Source: DATMQA01 sp035566895 (GTDB lineage: Bacteria > Verrucomicrobiota > Verrucomicrobiia > Limisphaerales > UBA8199). Taken from it: a stretch of 64,000 nucleotides of DNA. The stretch spans positions 15,949 through 79,948 of the forward strand of contig DATMQA010000110.1 in the NCBI GenBank assembly GCA_035566895.1. Reading direction: 5' to 3'. A program made the translations under genes and the position numbers. Within the stretch, counting starts at the first letter, position 1. Each line of letters starts with the position of its first letter. Of this stretch, positions 41,433 to 49,358 are shown piece by piece. Under the pieces are notes generated by a model. That model made no database searches, was not told where the DNA came from, and saw only the letters and a program-made list of their open reading frames with translations.

Positions 41433-42764
41433 ATGTCTCTCCAGCAACTACTCCCCCGCCCATTGCCCGCACGCGACGTCATCCAGCGGACCACCTTCAG
41501 CCATGACATCCAGCAGACCGCGTTCAGCCATGACATCATGGACCGCTACGTCTGCAATAGCTGGGCCCAGGTGAGCGCCGCCCAAACCAACGGCGGTTAC
41601 CCCTTCGATGCCGTCATCATCGGCGCCGGCCTGTTCGGCGGATACTGCGCGGAGAGGCTCTACCGCTTTGGCTCCAGCCTTGCCCTGCGCATCCTCGTCC
41701 TGGACGCCGGCGCCTTTCCGCTCCCCTCCGGCGTCCGGAATCTCCCGGCGGTGTTCCCCGCCGCGCAGCCCGCCACCCCCTCCATCACCGCCGTCAAGGC
41801 CGCGCCTCTGTCTGGTCTGGGCTCCCCGCCCGCCACCGGCTTGTTCGCCTTCGACAAATTCAGCAGCGGCCCGTTTCTCACCGACGCCATCCACAACGAT
41901 ATCGGCGTCAACACCGGTTACGGCGACGTCAGCCGTCGTATCTTCCTCGTCCCCCGCGTTCGGGTCCTGCGCCTGAACTTGCAGGGAAACACCGTCGCGA
42001 GCATTGACCTGGTCGTTGATGGCCAACGCCAGACCCTGCCCATCGCGCCCGCTTGCGCCGTCGTCATCGCTAACGGCACCCTCGAAGCGGCCCTCGGCCC
42101 GGCCAATCCCTCCCTGACCGCCCTTCCCCTGGCCCGCCGCACCTCCCTGGCGATCATCCAGGCCGCCACGCCAACGCCCGCCCCGGGCTTCTCTCCCCTT
42201 TCCCTCGACCCGAAAGACTGGCAAATGGTCCAACCGCCCGGCCCCATCGCCGTGGTCCGCCATTACGGCCAGGTCCTTGAAACCACCGGCTCTCACCCCA
42301 AATTCTCTTACGGACTCTATTGGTACATGAAGGAGACCTTCGCCAACTTCATTCTCCGCATCGACTGGCGCGTCGCCCGCCTCGACGACAATTCCGGCAT
42401 CTACATCCGTCTGCCCGCGCCCACCGTCCCATCTCCGCTCGCCGCCGCCGATAACCAGGGCCTGGAAATCCAAATCGACGAGCGCGGGTTCGACTCCGCC
42501 ACGAACACCGCCGGCAACGCCAACCAGCAAACCGGCGCCATCTGCAAACTCTCCGCGCCCACGTCCTTCCCCTCCAACCCCATCGGCGCTTGGAACACCT
42601 TCTTCATCGAAGCCAACGGTTCGCAGATCAAAGTGGCCCTCAACGGCCTGTTTGTGAACACCTATCTGAGTAACCGCCTCGGTTCCGGTTACATCGCCCT
42701 CCAGGCCCATCACGGCGCGTCCCGCGTCCAATTCCGAAACCTCCAAATCAAAAAACTGCCGTGA
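41433..42764 (+). CDS. chimera: truncated GMC oxidoreductase fused to a DUF1080 domain
   Basis: 443 residues from ATG 41433 (MSLQQLLPRPLPARD), 13 bp after the phosphoesterase stop. Residues 10-250 look like pieces of a glucose-methanol-choline FAD oxidoreductase: FDAVIIGAGLFGGYCAERLYR dinucleotide motif, VLDAGAFPLPSGV, SRRIFLVPRVRVLRLNL, and ACAVVIANGTLEA. The catalytic C-terminal half with the GMC His/Asn pair is absent. From about residue 255 a DUF1080 jelly-roll domain begins (LDPKDWQMVQPPGP, DNSGIYIRLP, GAWNTFFIEANGSQIKVALNG, VQFRNLQIKKLP). No signal peptide. Flavin binding may persist, but GMC chemistry is unlikely. Whether this is a stable fusion or a deletion derivative cannot be decided here. 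Confidence 0.7.
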   Translation: MSLQQLLPRPLPARDVIQRTTFSHDIQQTAFSHDIMDRYVCNSWAQVSAAQTNGGYPFDAVIIGAGLFGGYCAERLYRFGSSLALRILVLDAGAFPLPSGVRNLPAVFPAAQPATPSITAVKAAPLSGLGSPPATGLFAFDKFSSGPFLTDAIHNDIGVNTGYGDVSRRIFLVPRVRVLRLNLQGNTVASIDLVVDGQRQTLPIAPACAVVIANGTLEAALGPANPSLTALPLARRTSLAIIQAATPTPAPGFSPLSLDPKDWQMVQPPGPIAVVRHYGQVLETTGSHPKFSYGLYWYMKETFANFILRIDWRVARLDDNSGIYIRLPAPTVPSPLAAADNQGLEIQIDERGFDSATNTAGNANQQTGAICKLSAPTSFPSNPIGAWNTFFIEANGSQIKVALNGLFVNTYLSNRLGSGYIALQAHHGASRVQFRNLQIKKLP

Positions 42765-42807
42765 ACCGCCCACACTTTCGTCTCGCAAAAAGACTGCCAG
42801 GGAGTCT

Positions 42808-42834
42808 CCCTCTCCCCTTCGGAAGGGGAGAGGG
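42808..42834. repeat. perfect 13-bp palindrome, dispersed repeat
   Basis: CCCTCTCCCCTTC followed after one base by GAAGGGGAGAGGG. A shorter relative (9-bp stem) is at 52159-52179, also followed by a CAGGGTGAGG stretch, and a decayed relative lies at about 44304-44335 in the first codons of the histidine kinase gene. Confidence 0.65.
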
Positions 42835-42897
42835 CAGCGGTGGGCGGCGCTTGCCAAATCACCATATGCCAATGCTATCCTTGGCCAAGATCAGCCT

Positions 42898-43860
42898 ATG
42901 AACCTCCCCGCGACATCAATTTGCCACCCCTTTTTTTCCATACGTTGTGCACGAAACCGCTCCGCGTGCCTCCTTCCCGCCTTCGTGTCTATTCGAGTCT
43001 ATTCGTGGTTGTTTCTCCTCCTCGCCGCCGGCTGCGCCTCCCTCCCTCCATCCAACGTCGAAACCTTCTCCTCCGGCGTCACCGCCGCCAGAAACCAAAC
43101 CACCCTCGCCTTCCAGGCCGTCACCGACCTCACCAGCCAGTCCATCATCGACTACGCCGCCGCCCAGGCCACCCTCACTGACAGCAACTTTCTCCCCGTC
43201 CTCCCGCCCGATTCCGTCGCCACCTGGGACGCTGCGTTTGGCGGCTTGCAAAAATACAGCCAAAACCTCGTCCTCCTCACCTCACCCAACCTCGCCAAAG
43301 ACTACGAAGACGCCGTCGCCAACCTCGCTGCCCAGGTCAAACAAACCGGCGACGAACTCAAATCCCAGAAACTCATTGCCAGCGAGCCGGCTCTCTCGCC
43401 TTCACTGGCCGCCGCTTTTACTGAACTCAGCTCCCTCCTCCTGCGCGCCAAAGCCCAGCACGATGCCCGGGTCATTCTGCTCCGAAGCGACCCCGTCATC
43501 CGGCAGATTTTCACCAACATGGCCTACGCCATCGGCGACAACCAGAACACCGCCCTGCGCGGCACCGTCCATGCCCACTGGGAACAAAACAAGGCAAAAC
43601 TCAAGGTGGCCTTTCTAAGTACGACCAAACCCGAAGAGCGCCGCAGCCTTGCCGCTCAATATTCCACGCTCCTGGCCAGCGAGGTCACCCAGGACCTCGC
43701 CCTTGCTTCGTTGCAGCGTTCCTTCCTCGCCCTCGCCGACGCCCACCACGCCCTCGCCAATGGCCGCAATGCCAGCCTGGCTACCGCCATCTCCGCTGTC
43801 GAACAGGAAGTCCAGCACACCTACGACCTGTCCAATCGCTTCCAAAAAATCGCCCATTAG
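42898..43860 (+). CDS. hypothetical lipoprotein
   Basis: 320 residues. The N-terminus ends in a lipobox, LFLLLAAGC (Cys46), so a lipid-anchored protein is likely; the first 30 residues are long for a signal peptide and the true start may be internal. The rest is almost all alpha-helical, Ala/Leu-rich, with TAARNQTTLAFQAVTDLTSQ and NAVEQEVQHTYDLSNRFQ-like heptads; no known domain was recognised. It precedes a small helical protein and a hybrid kinase. Confidence 0.7.
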   Translation: MNLPATSICHPFFSIRCARNRSACLLPAFVSIRVYSWLFLLLAAGCASLPPSNVETFSSGVTAARNQTTLAFQAVTDLTSQSIIDYAAAQATLTDSNFLPVLPPDSVATWDAAFGGLQKYSQNLVLLTSPNLAKDYEDAVANLAAQVKQTGDELKSQKLIASEPALSPSLAAAFTELSSLLLRAKAQHDARVILLRSDPVIRQIFTNMAYAIGDNQNTALRGTVHAHWEQNKAKLKVAFLSTTKPEERRSLAAQYSTLLASEVTQDLALASLQRSFLALADAHHALANGRNASLATAISAVEQEVQHTYDLSNRFQKIAH

Positions 43861-43877
43861 CGCCGACTATCCTCTAT

Positions 43878-43919
43878 CCATCATCCATCATCCACCATCC
43901 ACCATCCTGCATCAGCCAT
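43878..43919. repeat. CCATCAT-type heptamer array running into a start codon
   Basis: Consecutive units CCATCAT, CCATCAT, CCACCAT, CCACCAT, CCTGCAT, CAGCCAT; the last two bases of the final unit are the AT of the next gene's ATG (43918). Similar arrays are at 52301-52322, 53476-53500, 54988-55005 and 55900-55920. Confidence 0.8.
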
Positions 43920-44253
43920 GAACCAAACCTTGCAGCAAATCCACGACCTGCTCCTCGCCCAGCACAACGCCCTGGCCAACCTCCTCGATGCTCAGACCGA
44001 CCCCGCCAAAGCCAAGGCCATCCTCATGGAAATGCAGGAAGTCCTCCACCGCATCGACCTCGTCCAGAACCTTCTCTTTCGCCAATCCTCCGCCCAATTG
44101 GACCAAACCCTCGCCGGCATCAAAAAGGCCAACGATTCGCTCGCCCAATCCCTGGCCTCCTTCGGCAACCTTGTTGATTTCGTCTCCTCCACCACCAAAT
44201 TCCTCACCGCCGTTGACCAGGCCATCGACATTGCAAAAACCCTGGCGGCTTGA
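43918..44253 (+). CDS. small helical hypothetical protein
   Basis: 111 residues, predicted as three amphipathic helices (LQQIHDLLLAQHNALANLLDAQ, AILMEMQEVLHRIDLVQNLLF, FLTAVDQAIDIAKTLAA). Length and composition recall small four-helix structural proteins. No motif. It lies between the lipoprotein and the kinase gene, 18 bp from the latter, so it is probably cotranscribed. Confidence 0.6.
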   Translation: MNQTLQQIHDLLLAQHNALANLLDAQTDPAKAKAILMEMQEVLHRIDLVQNLLFRQSSAQLDQTLAGIKKANDSLAQSLASFGNLVDFVSSTTKFLTAVDQAIDIAKTLAA

Positions 44254-44271
44254 TTCGCCGCCTCTCCGGCT

Positions 44272-46311
44272 ATGCAAAACATTCCGCTCCAAACGCCGTT
44301 TCCTCCCCCCGGTGGAAAGGGTCAGGGTGAGGGTCAACGCGACCTTGGAAAGCGCCTGCTCCTGGAAGCGGAAAACCCCGCTCCCATCGACAGGCCCCTG
44401 CGCATTCTGCATTTGGAGGACGAGCCGGATTATTCCGATTTGGTCAAGGGGATGTTGCAGCAGGCGGGATTGCAGCTCGAGATGACTCTGGTGGGGAACT
44501 ACGCCGATTTCCTCGCCGCTCTGGAGAAGAACGAGTTTGACATCATTCTCGCGGACTACTCCCTGCCCACCTGCACTGGCATTCAGGCCTTGCAGGCAGC
44601 GCGGGAGAAACACCCTGACACCCCGTTCCTGCTGGTCTCAGGAATGCTCGGCGAGCAGGCGGCAATCGAAGGTCTCAAGCGCGGCGCCACCGATTACGTG
44701 CTCAAACAGTGGCCGGACCGCCTTGTCCCGGCCGTCCGCCGCGCCTTGCAGGAAGCCCGGGAGCGGGCGCACCGCAAACGCGTCGAAGCGAGCTTGCGCT
44801 TGCAAAGCGCCGCCCTGGAATCGGCCGCCAACGCCATGGTCATTACCGATCGCGCAGGCACGGTCACCTGGGCCAACCCGGCCTTCACGCGCTTGACCGG
44901 TTACTCGACCCAGGAAATCGTGGGTCAAAGCACAAACTTGCTGAAGTCGGGCCGGCACGGCCAGGCCTTTTACCAGGATCTATGGGAGACAATCATGGCC
45001 GGTCGGGTCTGGTGTGCCGAGCTCGTCAACCGCCGCAAAGACGGCTCCCTTTACACCGAAGACTGTACCATTACCCCGGTCCGCGATCACTCCGGGGACA
45101 TCTCCCACTTCATTGCCGTCAAACAGGACATTACCGCCCGCAAAGAACTCGAATCGCAACTGCGCCAGGCGCAAAAAATGGAAGCCATCGGCCAGCTCGC
45201 CGGCGGTGTCGCCCATGACTTCAACAACCTCCTGGTCGTTATCCGCGGCAACGCTGAACTGGTGCTGATGAGTGCCCTCCACCTCGCCGACGAACCCCGC
45301 GAGTGCCTTAACCAAATCACCGCCGCCGCCGAACGCGCCGCCAATCTCACCCGCCAGTTGCTCGCCTTCAGCCGCAAACAATCCATGCTCTCCCGGCCCC
45401 TCGATCTCAACGGCGTGATCGCGAATCTGACCGGGATGCTGCGGCGCCTCATCAGCGAGAACATCAAGCTTCAATTCGTTTATGGCGCGGGCGAAGCCTT
45501 CGTCCAGGCCGACGCCGGCATGATGGAGCAGGTCCTCGTCAACCTCGTCGTCAACGCCCGCGACGCCATGCCTTCCGGCGGACAACTCCTCGTCACCACC
45601 CGGAAAACCACCGTCGAAGAAACCTACGCCCGTGCGCATCCTGAGGCTCGCGCCGGCGAATTCGTTTGCCTGAGCGTGGCCGATGCCGGGACGGGCATCC
45701 TTCCGGAGCACTTGCCGCACATCTTCGAACCTTTCTTCACCACCAAGGAGCCGGGTAAGGGCACGGGCCTCGGACTGGCCACCGTTTATGGCATCGTCAA
45801 ACAACACCAGGGCTGGCTCGAGGTCTCCAGCCGCGTCGGCCAAGGCACCACCTTCGAAATATTCCTGCCGGCCATTCCGCCGCCCCTTGCCACGCCCGCG
45901 TCACCCGGCGCTGAACCGGCCCCGCGTGGCGGCGCCGAAACCATCCTGTTGGTGGAAGACGACCTTGCCGTCCGGTCGCTGACCCGCCGGGTGCTCGAAA
46001 CCTCGGGCTACCGTGTTTGGGAAGCCGCTAACGGCGTGCAGGCCCTCGAACTCTGGCGCCGGCACCCCGCCGAAATCCGCCTGCTGGTGACCGACATGGT
46101 CATGCCCGACGGTATCACCGGCCGCGAACTGGCCGAACGCTTGCTGGCCGAAAAGCCCGGCCTGAAGGTCCTCTTTATCAGTGGCTACACCCCGGACGTG
46201 GCGGGCAGGGACACCGAGTTTATCCGGCGCAGCAAGAGCTGCTTCCTGCAAAAACCTTATCCGTCGAACCTGCTCCTCGAGACCGTGCGGCACTGCCTGG
46301 ACGAGCCATAA
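44272..46311 (+). CDS. hybrid sensor histidine kinase: REC-PAS-HisKA-HATPase-REC
   Basis: 679 residues, cytoplasmic. An N-terminal receiver (43-160) has LHLEDEPDYSD and the phospho-acceptor Asp95 (IILADYSLP). A PAS/PAC domain spans about 170-290 (NAMVITDRAGTVTWANPAFTRLTGYS, KDGSLYTEDCTITPV). The H-box GGVAHDFNNLLVV carries His315; the ATPase domain has NARDAMPSGG and EPFFTTKEPGKGTGLGLATVYG. A C-terminal receiver has VEDDLAVRSL and LLVTDMVMPDG with Asp608. The first 30 residues are encoded by a repeat-like sequence and may not belong to the ancestral protein. No dedicated output protein is adjacent except the AraC-type regulator 17 bp downstream. Confidence 0.92.
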   Translation: MQNIPLQTPFPPPGGKGQGEGQRDLGKRLLLEAENPAPIDRPLRILHLEDEPDYSDLVKGMLQQAGLQLEMTLVGNYADFLAALEKNEFDIILADYSLPTCTGIQALQAAREKHPDTPFLLVSGMLGEQAAIEGLKRGATDYVLKQWPDRLVPAVRRALQEARERAHRKRVEASLRLQSAALESAANAMVITDRAGTVTWANPAFTRLTGYSTQEIVGQSTNLLKSGRHGQAFYQDLWETIMAGRVWCAELVNRRKDGSLYTEDCTITPVRDHSGDISHFIAVKQDITARKELESQLRQAQKMEAIGQLAGGVAHDFNNLLVVIRGNAELVLMSALHLADEPRECLNQITAAAERAANLTRQLLAFSRKQSMLSRPLDLNGVIANLTGMLRRLISENIKLQFVYGAGEAFVQADAGMMEQVLVNLVVNARDAMPSGGQLLVTTRKTTVEETYARAHPEARAGEFVCLSVADAGTGILPEHLPHIFEPFFTTKEPGKGTGLGLATVYGIVKQHQGWLEVSSRVGQGTTFEIFLPAIPPPLATPASPGAEPAPRGGAETILLVEDDLAVRSLTRRVLETSGYRVWEAANGVQALELWRRHPAEIRLLVTDMVMPDGITGRELAERLLAEKPGLKVLFISGYTPDVAGRDTEFIRRSKSCFLQKPYPSNLLLETVRHCLDEP

Positions 46312-46328
46312 CGTGCGAGAAACCTCTT

Positions 46329-46844
46329 ATGCACCACCACCTTTCCAGAATCCGGGATTGGGATTCCCTGGCCAGGGACGCCGGCTTTCGGCCCGCAGTG
46401 CTGGCCGACCTTTGCCTCGTCTCCCTCCGCGAACTCGAACGGTTCTTCTCCGCGCGCTTTAACCAAACGCCCCTGCGCTGGCTCCGCCGGCTCAAATGCG
46501 ACCTCGCCCGGGAATTGCTCGCTCAGGGCTGGTCCAACCGGGCCGTTGTCACCGAATTGGGCTTCGGCAATGATTCCCACCTTTGCCACGAGTTCAAACG
46601 CTTCTTCGGCGCCGCTCCCGGCAGCTTCTCCACTTATTACCGAACCCCCCACGCGCTCTCGCTTTTCAACTCTCAACCCAACCCGGCTTGCCGCCCGGCC
46701 AGGGTGGGGGCGCGTCCGTCCCCGACCGCCACTTTCAACTCACCCATGTCTCGTCACATCTCTTCCCAAACCCTGTCGCTTTTAGACAATCCCGTCGCTT
46801 TTAGACAATCACTCCCCGTTGCCTCCAAACCGGTAGTTGGGTAA
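46329..46844 (+). CDS. AraC-type mini regulator (paralogue of 55012-55380)
   Basis: 171 residues. Residues 1-105 form one AraC-type DNA-binding module: VSLRELERFFSARFNQTPLRWLRRLKCDLARELL, then WSNRAVVTELGFGNDSHLCHEFKRFFGAAPG with the second helix-turn-helix. There is no ligand domain. The C-terminal 60 residues have no domain character and are encoded by DNA that contains the tandem 19-bp operator-like repeats (46774-46811). About half of the residues match the regulator at 55012 over the shared domain. It follows the hybrid kinase by 17 bp and may be its output or an independent activator of the next gene. Confidence 0.85.
   Translation: MHHHLSRIRDWDSLARDAGFRPAVLADLCLVSLRELERFFSARFNQTPLRWLRRLKCDLARELLAQGWSNRAVVTELGFGNDSHLCHEFKRFFGAAPGSFSTYYRTPHALSLFNSQPNPACRPARVGARPSPTATFNSPMSRHISSQTLSLLDNPVAFRQSLPVASKPVVG
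46774..46811 (+). promoter_or_regulatory. tandem 19-bp direct repeats, putative AraC-type operator (site 1)
   Basis: Two units, TGTCGCTTTTAGACAATCC and CGTCGCTTTTAGACAATCA. Period 19. The same half-site layout (GTCGC, T at position 9, AC at 13-14, T at 17) recurs at 55932-55969. The second unit ends 7 bp before the -35 box at 46819. Confidence 0.7.
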
Positions 46845-46847
46845 GAT
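46819..46847 (+). promoter_or_regulatory. promoter for the 46968 gene (site 1)
   Basis: TTGCCT (46819-46824), 17-bp spacer, TAAGAT (46842-46847). The -10 starts 49 bp after the start of the second operator unit, exactly as at 56000. The weak -35 fits an activator-dependent promoter. Confidence 0.55.
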
Positions 46848-46967
46848 GAGAACAGGAACCCCTGTGAAAAAAAACCTGGCTATGTCCATTGTGAGACCCT
46901 GAAACCATCGCCTGCAGGCGAAGGGGTTCAAACAAACCAAAAAAACATCAACCAAAGAAATAAACTT

Positions 46968-48059
46968 ATGGCAAAAACTGCATCCGCTAATGTCCGCCCC
47001 ATGAACGTTCATGTCGCCCCGGGTTCTTCGGCCGAAAAAGCTTTCCGCGCCCTCGCCGGACTCCCCGGTCAGCCTGCGCAACCCGAAGTGATTGCCCCCG
47101 GCGTCCGCCCTGCCCCCGCCCACGACCTCGTTTTTCACGGCGGCAAAACCATCTCCAGTCTGCTGTTCAAAAACTTCTACGTCGGCGGCGCTCAAGCCTG
47201 GCAGGTCAGCGACATCCAATCCATCGACCAGGCCCTCGCCGCCGCCATGTCCGATCAGGACCTCAACAATGTCATGGTCCAGTACTTCCCGGGCAAAATC
47301 ACCTCCACCGCCTTGCCTTCGGAAATACTCGCCGGCCCGCCCCCGGCCGTCGTTTCTCAAACCGATGTCGAGAATCTCGTCCGCGGCCTTTACGCCCAAA
47401 ATAAGCTCGCCGCACTCGACCTCACTTCCACCGTCTTCAATTTCATGCTGCCCAGCGGCACGGTCCTCAACACCGACACCACTCCCGCCGGCCCCGCTGG
47501 CGCCCGCCCCACCGCCACGGCTCGCCGCCGTCCTGCCATTCCTCACGACGAAGACGACTCGCTCAACGGCTTGGGCGGCTATCACGGCTCCGTTCACATC
47601 ACCAAAGCCGGTGGCGGCCAGGATACCATCTACTACGCCGTCGGCGCCTTCTCCGAAAAGCTCGCCGACGGTTCCACCAACGGCATCCTGGCTTTCCCCC
47701 AACCCTGGAAAAATGTCGTCGCCACCTTCTATCACGAACTCAATGAAGCCAGGACCGACTCGGACATCTCCGACGCCATCGCCGCGGGCAACAATCCCAA
47801 CGCGACAAAGTTCCTCGGCTGGACCTCTCGCCAGGGCGAAGAATGCGGTGACTTTCCCGTCTTCGAGGCCAATCCGCTGTCCCAGGTCTTCCAGGAAATC
47901 TCGCTCGTCACTGGCGCGGGCAAGGTCCCAGTCCAGTTCCAATACTCCAACGCCGTCCACGGGCCCGAAGGCCCCATCGCCCAGCCCCACTCCCCGGCTG
48001 TCCACGGACACAAACCCGCCGGTCCTGGCGGCGCCTCCGCCTCGTCGTTTGCGTCTTAA
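46968..48059 (+). CDS. hypothetical protein with HELNEARTD motif
   Basis: 363 residues, no signal peptide. The N-terminal half has alternating hydrophobic strands (LLFKNFYVGGAQAW). The central motif is FYHELNEARTDSD (His256-Glu257, Glu260), later GWTSRQGEECGDFPV. HEXXEAXTD followed by a GW...GD pattern is known from memory in bacterial proteins related to the EXORDIUM/phosphate-induced family and in putative secreted hydrolases; metal binding is possible but HEXXH is not complete. The C-terminus is Pro/His/Gly-rich and probably disordered. Promoter site 1 lies directly upstream. Confidence 0.55.
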   Translation: MAKTASANVRPMNVHVAPGSSAEKAFRALAGLPGQPAQPEVIAPGVRPAPAHDLVFHGGKTISSLLFKNFYVGGAQAWQVSDIQSIDQALAAAMSDQDLNNVMVQYFPGKITSTALPSEILAGPPPAVVSQTDVENLVRGLYAQNKLAALDLTSTVFNFMLPSGTVLNTDTTPAGPAGARPTATARRRPAIPHDEDDSLNGLGGYHGSVHITKAGGGQDTIYYAVGAFSEKLADGSTNGILAFPQPWKNVVATFYHELNEARTDSDISDAIAAGNNPNATKFLGWTSRQGEECGDFPVFEANPLSQVFQEISLVTGAGKVPVQFQYSNAVHGPEGPIAQPHSPAVHGHKPAGPGGASASSFAS

Positions 48060-48130
48060 CCGATGACACAACCTGACTAACCACCACCTGCCACCCTAAT
48101 GCATTAAACCCAATCAACCACCGAGGAACT

Positions 48131-49336
48131 ATGCCTGCCGCAAAACCACCCGCAGCAAAACCTCCACCGTCACTATTACCCGGGCCCACCTCGAGGGCGA
48201 CCCTTCGCTTCCCCTCAGTTAGAACGCGCCTGCCTTCCCGTCCATCAATTACGGATTACAACCACGAGGGCATTCCCTTCAACCCTTCGGCCGGCGATGG
48301 CACCATGGACCTCCTGACCTTCTTTGGTGCCCCGGCTATCCAGCGCGTCGTGGCCAGCGGCCAGCTCATCTTCCACGCTGTCGGTGATACCGGCGTGGGT
48401 ACCATCGAGCAGGAGAACGTCGCCGCCGCCATGGCTCGCGATATCAATAACGTGAACCACGAGCTGGGTCCCAGCTTCATGGTCCACCTGGGCGACGTGC
48501 TCTACGGACCCAATAAGGATGCCAATTATGCGGATCGGTTTTACCGGATCTATGACCATTACGACCGCCTCATTTTCGCCGTCCCCGGGAATCACGATGG
48601 CGAGGTCTTTCCCAGCACCGACCCGGCCACGCTCGCGGCATTCAGGACAAACTTTTGCGCCCCAACCGCCGCCCAGCCCCCCATGGCCGGCCAGTTCGGC
48701 CTGCTCATGCCCACTCAGCCCGGACCCTATTGGCACCTCCAGGCACCCTTCCTCGACCTCATCGGCCTTTACTCCAATGCCGCCGAAGACCTGGGCATCA
48801 TCAACAATCCCGTCGTGGGCACGACTCAAAAGCAATGGCTCCAAACGCGCCTCACCGCCATTGCCCAGGCTCGCACCGCCGCCAACCGCAAAGCCCTCGT
48901 CATTGCCGTCCACCACCCGCCCTATGCCCGCGGCCTTCAGCAGACCGGCACCGGCCACCCCGGCAGCCCCCAGATGCTTCAGGACATCGATGACTGTTGT
49001 GCCGCCGCCGGCATCCTTCCCGATGCTGTGCTGGCCGGCCACACCCATAGCGCCCAGCGCTACATGCGCACCCAAAAGCTGAAAGCCGCCACCTGGACTA
49101 TCCCCTACCTCATCGCCGGAACCGGCGGCATCGGCGTGCAGCAAATCCCGGCCCCCACCGGCGTCCGCAACGCCACCGGTGACGTGTTGTATGCCAGCGC
49201 CTTCAAGGAATACGGCTACCTTACCGTCACGGCGTCACCAGCGCGGCTCACGCTCGTTTTTACCGCCGTCAACGCCGCTCTCTCCCAGGTCCGTGAGCAA
49301 ACCACTATCGACCTGGCAACCCATATGCCGGTCTGA
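48131..49336 (+). CDS. calcineurin-like metallophosphoesterase
   Basis: 401 residues. Dimetal site motifs in order: FHAVGDTGVG, VHLGDVLYG, VPGNHDGEV, VAVHHPP as IAVHHPPYA, and LAGHTHSAQ. These five blocks match the metallophosphoesterase superfamily. The first 60 residues are a Pro/Ala-rich extension without a clear signal peptide, so the location is uncertain. Substrate unknown. It begins 71 bp after the preceding gene and is followed by membrane proteins. Confidence 0.88.
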   Translation: MPAAKPPAAKPPPSLLPGPTSRATLRFPSVRTRLPSRPSITDYNHEGIPFNPSAGDGTMDLLTFFGAPAIQRVVASGQLIFHAVGDTGVGTIEQENVAAAMARDINNVNHELGPSFMVHLGDVLYGPNKDANYADRFYRIYDHYDRLIFAVPGNHDGEVFPSTDPATLAAFRTNFCAPTAAQPPMAGQFGLLMPTQPGPYWHLQAPFLDLIGLYSNAAEDLGIINNPVVGTTQKQWLQTRLTAIAQARTAANRKALVIAVHHPPYARGLQQTGTGHPGSPQMLQDIDDCCAAAGILPDAVLAGHTHSAQRYMRTQKLKAATWTIPYLIAGTGGIGVQQIPAPTGVRNATGDVLYASAFKEYGYLTVTASPARLTLVFTAVNAALSQVREQTTIDLATHMPV

Positions 49337-49358
49337 ACGGGCCAAGAAGCAAGCCACG

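Noticed and set aside
40091..41539. Long antisense open frame (482 codons) opposite the phosphoesterase gene
   Set aside because: Its Val/Gly/Glu-rich composition is the mirror image of the GC-biased codons of the real gene, which has clear family motifs.
41448..42872. Long antisense open frame (474 codons) opposite the GMC-DUF1080 gene
   Set aside because: Low-complexity Gly/Asp/Glu composition and no motif; shadow of the plus-strand gene.
46809..48071. Antisense open frame (420 codons) opposite the HELNEARTD protein
   Set aside because: Shadow of a C-ending codon gene; Gly/Val/Asp-rich, no start context.
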